Shown: positions 27,362 to 35,363 of the stretch, one piece after another
Layout: each line of letters starts with the position of its first letter
Position numbering within the stretch: position 1 is the first letter of the stretch
Origin: Bordetella genomosp. 9
GTDB lineage: Bacteria > Pseudomonadota > Gammaproteobacteria > Burkholderiales > Burkholderiaceae_B
Reading direction: 5' to 3'
NCBI RefSeq assembly: GCF_002261425.1
Contig: NZ_NEVJ01000002.1
Location: 868,001-932,000, forward strand
Length of the DNA: 64,000 nt
Translations under genes and position numbers: made by a program
The notes under the pieces: generated by a model
Seen by the model: only the letters and a program-made list of their open reading frames with translations
Databases searched by the model: none
Told to the model about the DNA's origin: nothing

Positions 27362-27956
27362 CGTCGTTCAGCTTGGTATCGGCTCGCGTGTTCTTCATTT
27401 CCATGACGGTCTTGTCGCCCTGGGTTTCGCGCAGTTCGATGCGCTGGACCAGCTTGCCGCCCGAAATCTGGATGTCCGTGAAAATCTGCTTGAGCAGCGC
27501 GGACTTGGGGGTCATGACCAGCTGCCAGTCGCCGGCCGAACCCTTCAGCGCCATGTCGAAGTTGTCCTGCAGCGATTGCGTATCGCCACTGAGCACGGTC
27601 AGGAACATACGCGTTTCGCGGCCCGCGCCCACGGCCTGCGGCAAGGCCTGCCATTTGCCGCCATCGTCGCGTCGGAAGACGGCATCGGGCGTCAGCAGCA
27701 GGTCCTGGTGCAGCGGCGCGCGCAGTTCCCACAGCAGGCCGTCGGTGGCCGACAGGGTGAACAGGCCGGTGCTGGTCAGCGGCTGCGGCAGCGAGCGCAG
27801 GAATTTCTGCTGCACGAACTGGCCGCGCACCACTGGCGCTTCGCGCAGCTGGGTTTGCAGGGCGGCCAGGTCGAAGGCCCAGGCCGGCGCGGCGGCGGCG
27901 GCCAGCAGCACGGCGGCGGCAAGGCGGCGGCCCCAACGTAGGGCGCGGCGCATCAT
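27336..27956 (-). CDS. LolA-like outer membrane lipoprotein carrier
   Basis: A 206-residue exported protein. The signal peptide (MMRRALRWGRRLAAAVLLAA to AWA) is followed by a LolA/LolB-like domain with VVRGQFVQQKFL, GLLWELRAP and DLLLTP, the first two matching the hydrophobic-barrel pattern of lipid carriers. Cluster-specific LolA homologues are thought to carry the pigment lipid through the periplasm. The start at 27956 shares ATGA with the thioesterase stop. The end of this gene overlaps the MMPL start by 26 bases. Confidence 0.85.
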   Translation of the reverse strand: MMRRALRWGRRLAAAVLLAAAAAPAWAFDLAALQTQLREAPVVRGQFVQQKFLRSLPQPLTSTGLFTLSATDGLLWELRAPLHQDLLLTPDAVFRRDDGGKWQALPQAVGAGRETRMFLTVLSGDTQSLQDNFDMALKGSAGDWQLVMTPKSALLKQIFTDIQISGGKLVQRIELRETQGDKTVMEMKNTRADTKLNDDERRDFNP

Positions 27957-28378
27957 GCCAGCACCTTGCTTACGGCGTCCAGCAAGGGGGCGGGCGACAC
28001 CAGTTGCATTTCGCGGTTGTCCATGCGCACCGCCACCTGCACGGAGCTGGCGCGCGTCAGGCGCGTGCCATGCTCGGCATCGGTAATCAGGTAATGAATT
28101 TTCAATCGGTTCTCCCACTCCACCAGTTCGGCGCGCACGAGCAGGCGCTGGCCGAATATGGCGGGGTTCATATAGCGCAATTGCAGATCGATGACGGGCC
28201 AGGCATAGCCGGAGGCGAACATGGCGTCATACCCGTAGCCGATGGCGTCCAGCAGGTCGCAGCGCGCCTGCTCCAGGTATTTCACGTAGTGGCCATGCCA
28301 CACCACGTTCATCGAATCCACATCGAAGAAGGGGACCGTCACGGCCGTTTCCACGGCGTAGACACCGCGCTTACGCAT
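27953..28378 (-). CDS. 4HBT family thioesterase of aryl polyene cluster
   Basis: A 141-residue hotdog thioesterase. VPFFDVDSMNVVWHGHYVKYLEQAR carries the Asp and the WHGHYVKYLE signature of 4-hydroxybenzoyl-CoA/YbgC-type thioesterases. A housekeeping role (removal of misprimed acyl-ACP) or product release is inferred from its place in the operon. The start overlaps the end of the acyltransferase gene by 8 bases. Confidence 0.88.
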   Translation of the reverse strand: MRKRGVYAVETAVTVPFFDVDSMNVVWHGHYVKYLEQARCDLLDAIGYGYDAMFASGYAWPVIDLQLRYMNPAIFGQRLLVRAELVEWENRLKIHYLITDAEHGTRLTRASSVQVAVRMDNREMQLVSPAPLLDAVSKVLA

Positions 28379-29300
28379 GACGGCTCCAGAATGGATAGAA
28401 ATTGAACCACTGCTGCGGCGCGTCGCGGCATTCCGCCGCCAGGCGGTCGGCGTAGCGCTGCGCCCACTGGCGCACGCCTTCGTCGCGCCGCCCGCGCGGC
28501 AGCTCGATCCGATCGGCCAGCCGTTCCAGCGTGACGCGGTAGCGGCCATCGATCTTGGTGCAGAACAAGAGGTTCACGGGACATTTCAACAGCGCGGCCA
28601 GCAGCCAGGGCCCTTGCGGAAAAGCCGCCGGCGCGCCCAGGAAATCGGCGTCGACCACGCGGCCGCCGCGCACCGGCACGCGGTCGCCCGCGATGGCCAG
28701 CCATTCGCCGCGTTCGACGCGTTCGTTCAGCTGCAGCATGATGGCGGGATCGAGCTCGGTGACCTGGATCAGGCGCAACCGCGTGGCGCCGGCCTGGGCC
28801 AGCAGCTGGTTGAAGGACTCGGCATGGCGCGTGTGCACCAGCACGTTCATGGTCAGTTGCCCGCTGCGTTCCACCAGCGCGCGGCAGACTTCCAGGTTGC
28901 CCAGATGCGAGCCCACCAGGATCTGCCCGCGGTCCGCCCACATCTGCGCATGCAGCTGGTGAGGATCGTGGATGTCGACGTCGCGCACGGTCAGGCGGCC
29001 CTGCCAGACGTCCAGTTTGTCCAGGATGGCCTCGGCGAAGGCCTGGAACTGGCCGTATACGGCGCGGCGCGCCGGCAGCGCCTGGGCGGCGCCAGCCTGG
29101 CGCAGGCGCTGGTGGTATTCGGCGATGCTGCGACGCGCGGACGGACTGAAGCAGTAGAAGTAGAAAACGATCACCGCCAGCACCGGCCGCAGCGCGCGCC
29201 GGCCGAAGGCGCGCGCGGCCCACGCCGTCAGGCGCATCAGGACAGGCGCGCCGCGTTCGCGTTCGGCGGCCCAATGTCGGGCGGGCGGGGGACTGGTCAT
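28371..29300 (-). CDS. LpxL/HtrB-like acyltransferase of aryl polyene cluster
   Basis: A 309-residue predicted acyltransferase of the lysophospholipid/lipid A (LABLAT) superfamily. One N-terminal hydrophobic segment (LRPVLAVIVFYFYCFSPSAR) anchors it to the membrane. The active-site pattern appears as ILVGSHLGNLEVCRAL (the H-x4-E motif of LpxL-type enzymes) and IAGDRVPVRGGRVVDADFLG. It probably attaches the polyene acyl chain to a lipid or sugar carrier, or adds a fatty acid to the glycerol-like core. ATGA overlap with the glycosyltransferase upstream. Confidence 0.87.
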   Translation of the reverse strand: MTSPPPARHWAAERERGAPVLMRLTAWAARAFGRRALRPVLAVIVFYFYCFSPSARRSIAEYHQRLRQAGAAQALPARRAVYGQFQAFAEAILDKLDVWQGRLTVRDVDIHDPHQLHAQMWADRGQILVGSHLGNLEVCRALVERSGQLTMNVLVHTRHAESFNQLLAQAGATRLRLIQVTELDPAIMLQLNERVERGEWLAIAGDRVPVRGGRVVDADFLGAPAAFPQGPWLLAALLKCPVNLLFCTKIDGRYRVTLERLADRIELPRGRRDEGVRQWAQRYADRLAAECRDAPQQWFNFYPFWSRHA

Positions 29301-30061
29301 GCCTTTTGATTCTTGAACTTCTGATTCCTGAACTTGCGGGCCAGCAGGCCCGGCGCACGTGGCAGCATGCCAAAAAAAAGCCGGGCGTGCATGGCGCTGA
29401 TGCGCACATTGTCGCGCAGTCCCTGGAAGTGGGACACGCCGCCGGCCGGGTAGATCACGCGCGTGGGGCGCCAGACCATGGGCACGCCGCGCCAGTGCAG
29501 CAGCACCAGCACCGCGATGTCGAAATCCATGCGCTGTCCCGGGTCGCGGCGTTCCAGCAAGGCCAGCGTGGGCGCCAGCGGGTAGACGCGAAAGCCGCAC
29601 ATCGCGTCGGGAATGGCGGTCGACAGCGTATTGATCCACACCCATACGCGGGTCAGCCAGCGCCCGTACAGGCGGCTGCGCGGCGCGTCTTCGCCGAAGG
29701 CCGGGGCGCCGCCCACCAGGGCCGCGGGGTGGGCCCGGGATGCCCGCGCCATTTCCGGAATATCGTCCAGGGCATGCTGGCCGTCGGCGTCTATCTGCAA
29801 GGCGTGCGTGTAGCCCAGGGTGCCGGCGCGGCGCAGGCCGTCCTGCACGGCGCGGCCCTTGCCGCCGTTGCTGGCGCGCCGCACCAGCGTCGCCTTGCCG
29901 GCGGCTGCCAGGGCGTCCAGCCGCGCCGCGCACGCCGGCGCGGAGCCGTCGTCCACCAGGATGCAAGGGATGCCATGCGCCAGAACGCGATCGACCACCG
30001 CGCCGACGGTGTCGCCGTGGTTGTAGACCGGGATGACGGCGCATAGGCTGTGGGGCGTCAT
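29297..30061 (-). CDS. family 2 glycosyltransferase of aryl polyene cluster
   Basis: A 254-residue GT2 enzyme. LCAVIPVYNHGDTVGAVV is the N-terminal nucleotide-binding strand, followed by ILVDDGSAP and HALQIDADGQHALDDIP, whose D-x-D triple binds the metal-sugar nucleotide. No membrane helices follow, unlike dolichol-phosphate transferases with a C-terminal anchor. It starts with an ATGA overlap with the ligase-dehydratase gene. Glycosyltransferases in this position probably act on the lipid anchor of the pigment. Confidence 0.87.
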   Translation of the reverse strand: MTPHSLCAVIPVYNHGDTVGAVVDRVLAHGIPCILVDDGSAPACAARLDALAAAGKATLVRRASNGGKGRAVQDGLRRAGTLGYTHALQIDADGQHALDDIPEMARASRAHPAALVGGAPAFGEDAPRSRLYGRWLTRVWVWINTLSTAIPDAMCGFRVYPLAPTLALLERRDPGQRMDFDIAVLVLLHWRGVPMVWRPTRVIYPAGGVSHFQGLRDNVRISAMHARLFFGMLPRAPGLLARKFRNQKFKNQKA

Positions 30062-31806
30062 GACGGCGCTCCTGTCGCGCCTGCCGCGCCTGTCGCCTCT
30101 GTCGCGTCCCTCGCGACGGCCAGGATGCGGCCCGACGAGCAGGGCTGGCCGGACGACCGGAATTCGAAATACAGCTTGGACCGCGACGGATGCCAGGCCA
30201 GCGTCAATTCCAGCGGATCGCCCGGGCGCGCCAGGCGCTGGAATTTCAGCACCTCCATGCCGTGGAAGCCCAGGTCCGGCCGCACATGGCGGCGCGCCAG
30301 GTCCATGGCCCATTCGATCTGCGCCACGCCGGGCACGACCGGCATATCGGCGAAATGGTCGTTGAAGTGCACCAGGTCCAGCGGCACTTCCATGCTCAGC
30401 CTTAGCTCGCGCACTCCCTCCACGTCGTCCGATGCAGCCAGCAGCTGGGCGTCGGGCGCGCGCGGACGGATCGCGGCCGCGGCGAAGACATCCTGCGGCA
30501 GCTTGCCCTGGTCGTTCCAGGGCAGGTCGCGCATCAAGCGCCAGTGGCGGGGCACGCCCAGCGCCGGGACGGCGGCCGCCATGTGGGCGCGCAATGTCTC
30601 GACCAGCGCCTTGCGGCCCTGGTTGCGCAGCATGTGGATGCCGGATGGCGCCAGCGCCACGAGCGCCGTCAGGCGCGGCGCGCCGGCGACGCCCAGCCGC
30701 GCCTCGCGCACGTGGGGGTGTTCCATCAGGCGCGCTTCCAGCTCCGGCAGCGCGAGGCGCTTTTCCTCGATCTTGACGATGCGATCCAGGCGGCCTTCCA
30801 GGACGAAGCCGTCACCGGCCGGCGTCGCCGCGTCGGCCGTCGTGGTGCGGCCGGCCGTGTCCAGCCAGGGCGATTCGACCCACAAGGCGCCGTCGGCCAC
30901 GCCCGTCGTGACGCCGGGCAGCGCATGCCAGGCTTCGCCGCCGCGGCGGCAGGCCACCGCGCCGGTTTCGGAGCTGCCATAGATTTCGATGGGACGGCAG
31001 CCCAGTTGGGCCGCCAGCATGTCGGACACGTCTTCGGGCAGCGGTCCGCCCGCCGAGAATATCTGCGTGATCCCGCGCGCCAGCGCCGGCCAGTCCAGTT
31101 GCGTGCCCAGGCGCTTGAGCAGCGCGGGGCTGGCGATCCACGCGAAGGACGCGTGCGCCAGGCTGGCCTGCTGCAAGGCTTCGGGATACACCAACTGGGC
31201 CCGGCCGATCAGGCGTCCCGCGGCCAGGGGCCACAGCACGCGGAAAGGCAGGCCGTACATATGTTGGGCGCTGACGCTGCCCAGTACGCAGGCGGGCCGC
31301 GCCGACCAGCCCCACGAATGCTCGAATGCGGTGATTTCGGCGATCAGCTGCGACCAGCGCTTGTGGATCTGCTTGGGCTGTCCGCTCGAGCCGGACGTGC
31401 ACAGCACGACGCCGCCGTCCCGCGGATCCAGCGTGCAGGCGCTCAAGGGCGTGGCCGTGCCGGCCACGCCGGCCAGCGACTGGCGCCGGCTTTCCGCCAC
31501 CGGCAGCGTCGCCAAATCGGTCAGCCACAGGTCCACGCGCGGGTCGATCGCGTCGCAGGAGGCCGGCCGGGCGTCGCCCGCCAGAATGGCGACCGCGCCG
31601 GCGCGCCAGCAGGCGTACAGGGCGATCGCCAGCGACGCGGCGTCTTCGAACCACAGGCCCGCATGCAGCACGCCACGGGCACGCAGGCCGGCGGCGGCGG
31701 CCAGTACCTGGCGCACGAAGGCATCGTGGTCCAGCAGGGGCTCGCAAGCGTAGTTCACGCCCGGGCGCGCGCCCGTCAACAGCACGGCAGGATCCATCCA
31801 GGCCAC
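30058..31806 (-). CDS. apeH: aryl-acid AMP ligase fused to ApeI-type dehydratase domain
   Basis: A 582-residue fusion. Residues 1-450 are an adenylate-forming ligase: P-loop VVLCTSGSSGQPKQ at about 133-146, IYGSSETGAV near 275-284, DRIVKIEEKR at 341-350 and A10 Lys435 in NDQGKLPQDV. Residues 455-565 are a hotdog dehydratase (VHFNDHFADMPVVPGVAQ at 479-496), the H-F-x-x-x-P-V-x-P-G pattern of FabA/FabZ/ApeI. In other clusters ApeH and ApeI are separate. The GTG start at 31806 lies 6 bases after AAAGGG; the ATG three codons later is an alternative. It loads the aryl starter acid and dehydrates the growing chain with ApeP. Confidence 0.88.
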   Translation of the reverse strand: MAWMDPAVLLTGARPGVNYACEPLLDHDAFVRQVLAAAAGLRARGVLHAGLWFEDAASLAIALYACWRAGAVAILAGDARPASCDAIDPRVDLWLTDLATLPVAESRRQSLAGVAGTATPLSACTLDPRDGGVVLCTSGSSGQPKQIHKRWSQLIAEITAFEHSWGWSARPACVLGSVSAQHMYGLPFRVLWPLAAGRLIGRAQLVYPEALQQASLAHASFAWIASPALLKRLGTQLDWPALARGITQIFSAGGPLPEDVSDMLAAQLGCRPIEIYGSSETGAVACRRGGEAWHALPGVTTGVADGALWVESPWLDTAGRTTTADAATPAGDGFVLEGRLDRIVKIEEKRLALPELEARLMEHPHVREARLGVAGAPRLTALVALAPSGIHMLRNQGRKALVETLRAHMAAAVPALGVPRHWRLMRDLPWNDQGKLPQDVFAAAAIRPRAPDAQLLAASDDVEGVRELRLSMEVPLDLVHFNDHFADMPVVPGVAQIEWAMDLARRHVRPDLGFHGMEVLKFQRLARPGDPLELTLAWHPSRSKLYFEFRSSGQPCSSGRILAVARDATEATGAAGATGAPS

Positions 31807-31817
31807 GGCGCGCCCTT

Positions 31818-32426
31818 TCAACGGCCGTCGCGCGCGATGGCGCGTGCGTCCATGGCCTCGACCGGTCCGCGGGCAGCGCCGGTCCTGCCCGGCTTGGGCC
31901 GCACCAGCCATTCGCCCGCCATCAGCAGGCCGATCAGGACATAGCTGATGACGCCGTTGTACAAGGTCCACCAATGCCACGGCGCCCACAGCGACAGCGC
32001 CGCCGACACCAGGCCGTTGAAGGCGAAGAAGCCGGCCCAGACCTGGGTGACGCGACGGGTATAGGCCACCGCCTGGGGCGGCAGATCGGGATGGCGCAGG
32101 CGGGCGAAGCGTTCGATGACGGGCATGCCGCGCCACAGGCTGGACGCGAACACCGCGAACATGGCGGCGTTGATCAGGACCGGGTAGCCGCGCAGCCAGC
32201 GCGTGTCGTCCGCCAGCGCGACGATCGCGCAGAACACCGTCACGATCGCCGGCAGCAGCCAGCCTCCCGCCACCCGCTTGCGGTCGGCCAGCGCGCGCGC
32301 CAGCCACAATCCCGCCATGGGCAGCAACAGCCAGCGCGCGGTGCCGTTCTGCAGGTTCGCATGCACGAAGAACGGATAGGCCACGCCGGCCAGGAGCAGC
32401 GCGATCGCCAGGACGCCTCGCGTCAT
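31818..32426 (-). CDS. COG4648-type inner membrane protein of aryl polyene cluster
   Basis: A 202-residue polytopic membrane protein with about five or six hydrophobic segments. VLAIALLLAGVAYPFFVHAN begins it, then WLLLPMAGLWLARALADRKR and LPAIVTVFCAIVALADD. Proteins of this type sit beside the carrier and ligase genes in nearly all aryl polyene clusters, but their function is unknown. Start 32426 shares ATGA with the stop of the upstream carrier-protein gene. Confidence 0.83.
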   Translation of the reverse strand: MTRGVLAIALLLAGVAYPFFVHANLQNGTARWLLLPMAGLWLARALADRKRVAGGWLLPAIVTVFCAIVALADDTRWLRGYPVLINAAMFAVFASSLWRGMPVIERFARLRHPDLPPQAVAYTRRVTQVWAGFFAFNGLVSAALSLWAPWHWWTLYNGVISYVLIGLLMAGEWLVRPKPGRTGAARGPVEAMDARAIARDGR

Positions 32427-32698
32427 GCAGCCGATTCCCGCTGCTGCCGCAGTTGCTGCTGTTGTTCCCACACGGCGTCGACCACGTCCTGCACGGTACG
32501 CACGGTGCGGAAATTTTCCGCGGCCAGCTTGTAGCCGGTGACGCGCTTGATGTGATCGAGCAGGTCGATGGCGTCGATGCTGTCGATTTCCAGATCGGTG
32601 TACAGGTGCGCCTGCGGCACGACGCGTTCCGCCGGAATTTCGAATAATTCCACCAGGGCTTCGCGCAGGACGCTGAAGATGTCTTCCCGGGTTTGCAT
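32423..32698 (-). CDS. apeF: acyl carrier protein, ApeF-like
   Basis: A 91-residue carrier protein. Ser40 in EIDSIDAIDLL is the phosphopantetheine attachment site, in the usual D-S-x-D/E motif, flanked by the four-helix pattern. It ends with a Gln-rich tail (EQQQQLRQQRES). Two carriers are typical of aryl polyene clusters. Assigned F because it is the second of the pair in transcription order. It needs activation by a phosphopantetheinyl transferase such as the one at 34612. Confidence 0.9.
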   Translation of the reverse strand: MQTREDIFSVLREALVELFEIPAERVVPQAHLYTDLEIDSIDAIDLLDHIKRVTGYKLAAENFRTVRTVQDVVDAVWEQQQQLRQQRESAA

Positions 32699-32702
32699 AA
32701 CA

Positions 32703-32975
32703 CTAGCTCCGTTGCTCAGGCGCCCGCTGGGCGGATACGAATTTGCTCAGATTGGCCACGGTGGCGAAATGGTCGCGCATATTACGCGTTTCCGGATCGA
32801 TGGCAATGCCATAGCGCTTTTGCAGCGCCAGGCCGAGTTCCAGGGCATCGACGGAATCCAGCCCCAGTCCATCCCCGAACAGTTCGGCATCGTTGTCGAT
32901 ATCCTCGGGCGCGATATCTTCCAATCCCAGCGACTCGATGATCAGTCGCTTGATCTCACTTTCCAGCTGTTCCAT
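32703..32975 (-). CDS. apeE: acyl carrier protein, ApeE-like
   Basis: A 90-residue carrier protein with Ser41 in GLDSVDALELGLAL as attachment site. It differs from the second carrier mainly in helix 1 and in the region after the serine, so the two may have different partners. It begins 20 bases inside the acyltransferase gene and ends four bases before the next carrier gene. Assigned E by order. Confidence 0.9.
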   Translation of the reverse strand: MEQLESEIKRLIIESLGLEDIAPEDIDNDAELFGDGLGLDSVDALELGLALQKRYGIAIDPETRNMRDHFATVANLSKFVSAQRAPEQRS

Positions 32976-33759
32976 CCAGGCCTAGCTCCATTTCGAAATA
33001 TTGATGCAGATATTCGTTCATGCGTCGTCCGGCGATGGGAGCGGGATGGCGCTCCGTCCATTGCCGGGGATCGATGTCCGCGCCGACCTCCAGGACATAG
33101 TGCATGCGACGATGGGGAATGCGGTACCACGGCTCGCCCTTGGTCAGGCTGCGCGTATTCATGGTGATGACGACCGGCGTGATGACGCCGGCCCCGCGCA
33201 CGGCGATGGCGCAGGCGCCGCGATGGAAGCGCGGCGGCGCGTCCACGGGCGTGCGCGTGCCTTCGGGAAAGACGATCAGGGTTTCGCCGTCGCGCAAGAC
33301 CTTGGCCGCGCGATCCAGCATGTCCATGCTTTCGTCGTTGGTGATGTAGCCCGCGTTCAGGATGGGCCCGGCGGTGAAGGGGTTCTTGACCAGGCTGTGC
33401 TTGACGACGCAATTCGCGTTGCGCACGTGCGCGATGAGAAACACCACGTCCAGCAGCGACGGGTGATTGGCCACGATCATCTGGTGGGGGCGTCCCAGGC
33501 GCTCCACGCCGCGGAATTCGTAGGTCAGCACGCCCATGCGGACCAGCAGCCGTACGAACCGGTGGAAGGTCCAATTGATGACGGCGCGCGAGCGCCGGTG
33601 CCGCCGCGCCGGATTGACGATCAGCAGGCGCTGCGCGGGAAACACCACCAGGCGCAGGAACAGGCCGCCCAGGCCGAACAGGCCGAAGGCCACCGCGGTG
33701 GCGATCAGGCGCAGCAGCCAGGCGTCCTGGCGCGCGGCGGTGGCCGGCAGGGTATTCAT
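32956..33759 (-). CDS. PlsC-like 1-acylglycerol-3-phosphate acyltransferase of aryl polyene cluster
   Basis: A 267-residue membrane acyltransferase of the PlsC family. The NHPSLLDVVF motif (H-x4-D) lies at about 109-118 and FPEGTRTP near 176-183. A hydrophobic N-terminal segment (LLRLIATAVAFGLFGLGG) anchors it. The start at 33759 is preferred because its ATG overlaps the chain-length-factor stop by four bases; a longer frame begins at 33774 (MAARIM). Probably transfers an acyl group to the lipid part of the pigment. Confidence 0.87.
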   Translation of the reverse strand: MNTLPATAARQDAWLLRLIATAVAFGLFGLGGLFLRLVVFPAQRLLIVNPARRHRRSRAVINWTFHRFVRLLVRMGVLTYEFRGVERLGRPHQMIVANHPSLLDVVFLIAHVRNANCVVKHSLVKNPFTAGPILNAGYITNDESMDMLDRAAKVLRDGETLIVFPEGTRTPVDAPPRFHRGACAIAVRGAGVITPVVITMNTRSLTKGEPWYRIPHRRMHYVLEVGADIDPRQWTERHPAPIAGRRMNEYLHQYFEMELGLDGTAGK

Positions 33760-34487
33760 GATGCGCGCCGCCATCGCCAGTCGGCGGCGCGGCCCGGGTG
33801 CAGCCATGCGGCCGTGCCCAGCAGCAGGTGCCGCAGCAGGTTCAACGGGTGGGGCCACTCCGTCGTGGCGGGGGCGGCGGTGGCGCTGTCGCGCGGCGGG
33901 CCCAGGTCCAGCTGGAATTCATCGCCCAGGCTGACGCGCAGCGCCAGCGCATAGGAGAACGGCACGTCGTCTATCCATGGGCGGTAGGCGGCGGGCGGAG
34001 CTTCTTCCGCCAGGATCACCAAGGCGTCGCGGTGGCCGGCGTCCAGCAGCAGGCAGGCTTCCGCCATGGCGCTCTCCAAGCCGTCGCCGCTGGCGGACAG
34101 GGCGACCGATTCGACGGTTTCCTTGCGCAGGATGGACCACATCCCGGCCGTGGCGTTGTGCACGGACAGGCTGAAGGACGTCGGCGACAGGGCTTCGTCG
34201 CGCGCCAGGGATTGCAGCAGTTCGAAGCTGCGGGTGGTTTCGCCGTGGTGCGAGGCATAGACCACCGGCATGGCGGGACGCCCGTCCGCCAGCGGCCAGG
34301 CGCAGGCGACGGCCATCCGCGCCAGCGGACTCAGCCGGCGGCGTTGCAGGGGCGGCAGGAAACCCAGGTTGGGGGGAGCGGCGCTGATGTCAGGGCGATA
34401 CGGCGTGCGCGCCCACGTTTCCCATGCGGGGAAATCCTCGATGCCCGGCGCCCAGGCTTGCCATGCGGAAATTGCGAAGTTGAACAT
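33756..34487 (-). CDS. apeC: beta-ketoacyl synthase chain length factor, ApeC-like
   Basis: A 243-residue protein of the short ketosynthase-like type (ketoacyl-synt_2), known as a chain length factor in aryl polyene synthesis. It covers only the N-terminal half of a ketosynthase; FSLSVHNATAGMWSILRK replaces the region where an active-site Cys would lie, so no catalysis is expected. Partner ApeO is encoded near the end of the operon. This is the first gene of the minus-strand operon. Confidence 0.87.
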   Translation of the reverse strand: MFNFAISAWQAWAPGIEDFPAWETWARTPYRPDISAAPPNLGFLPPLQRRRLSPLARMAVACAWPLADGRPAMPVVYASHHGETTRSFELLQSLARDEALSPTSFSLSVHNATAGMWSILRKETVESVALSASGDGLESAMAEACLLLDAGHRDALVILAEEAPPAAYRPWIDDVPFSYALALRVSLGDEFQLDLGPPRDSATAAPATTEWPHPLNLLRHLLLGTAAWLHPGRAADWRWRRAS

Positions 34488-34611
34488 GCGCGGAAGTGTA
34501 CCGGTCCACCGGACCCGATAGGGGCTTTGTTGTTATCGTTCAAGGCATGTTCACACCCCTAATTCTGCCCGTTCCAACGATTTTTCAGCGAGTTGTAAGC
34601 ATGCTGGCAGG
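34488..34611. promoter_or_regulatory. divergent promoter region of the aryl polyene cluster
   Basis: This 124-base gap is the only promoter-sized gap in the cluster and must serve the 17-gene minus-strand operon and the plus-strand phosphopantetheinyl transferase. On the minus strand TTGAAC (near 34537-34542) is followed 17 bases later by TATCGG, a weak sigma70-like pair. GGTCC-ACC-GGACC (34503-34515) is a small perfect inverted repeat downstream of that pair. These assignments are tentative. Confidence 0.45.
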
Positions 34612-35355
34612 GTGCGCGCCTTGAACGCGCCCCTGACGCTGTGGTGGGCGGGCCCGGGGCTGGCGGCCCAGTATCGCGCGGATCTGTTGCAAAGCGCCGA
34701 CAGGCAACGCGCGCAAATGACACGATCCGCGCGTGCCGAGCGGGATTGGCGAGTGAGCCGCGCCTTGTTGCAGCAGGTTTCGGCCGGTAGCGCCGGTGCA
34801 TCCGATTCCGACAAGGCCGCGCCGGTTTCCCGGTCGCTCAGTCATTCGGGGGGGCATGCGGTCGTGGCCACCGCGCCGGCGGGCTGGCAGGTCGGCGTCG
34901 ACTTGGAGGCCTTGCGTCCACGGGATACGGCGCGGCTGGCGCCCTGGTGCTGCTCGGTGGAAGAAGCAGGCGCGCTGGCGGGAAGCGCCGCCGACGCCGA
35001 CCGCCTGCGTGCGTTCTACCTTTTGTGGACGCTCAAGGAGTCCTTCATCAAGGCCGCGGGATTGGCGTTCCCGGCCGATATGCGCGGGGTGGGATTGACG
35101 GGCGCGGGCCTGCCCTGGAACGGATGGCGGTTGCGGGCGCCCGGCGCCGGCTGGCGCGCGTGGTCGGCGATCGTCGACGACGCATGGATGGTGTCCGTGG
35201 CGTGGCGCGCGCCCGACACGGCCGAGGCGTCCGAAGCATCCGATGCGTCCGCTGCGCAGGCGCCGCCGGATGCCGGGGCCGGCCCGGTGCCGCTTTGGCG
35301 TATCGCCCAGGGCATCGCGTCGCCACGGATCACTATCGCCGGCCGCTGGTCCTGA
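34612..35355 (+). CDS. 4'-phosphopantetheinyl transferase
   Basis: A 247-residue Sfp/AcpT-type transferase which installs phosphopantetheine on the two carrier proteins of the divergent operon. Magnesium-binding Asp97 and Glu99 are in VGVDLEALRP, and the catalytic WTLKESFIKAAG follows at 139-150 (Lys142, Glu143). Start 34612 is a GTG; a TTG at 34621 has better spacing from GGCAGGG and cannot be excluded. A Pro/Ala/Glu-rich linker region near the C-terminus (EASEASDASAAQAPPDA) is not conserved. Confidence 0.88.
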   Translation: MRALNAPLTLWWAGPGLAAQYRADLLQSADRQRAQMTRSARAERDWRVSRALLQQVSAGSAGASDSDKAAPVSRSLSHSGGHAVVATAPAGWQVGVDLEALRPRDTARLAPWCCSVEEAGALAGSAADADRLRAFYLLWTLKESFIKAAGLAFPADMRGVGLTGAGLPWNGWRLRAPGAGWRAWSAIVDDAWMVSVAWRAPDTAEASEASDASAAQAPPDAGAGPVPLWRIAQGIASPRITIAGRWS

Positions 35356-35363
35356 TCAAGGCG

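Noticed and set aside
34503..34515. GGTCC-ACC-GGACC as the operator of the aryl polyene operon
   Set aside because: Five-base arms occur often by chance in GC-rich DNA and no regulator gene lies in the cluster; kept only as a note in the promoter entry.
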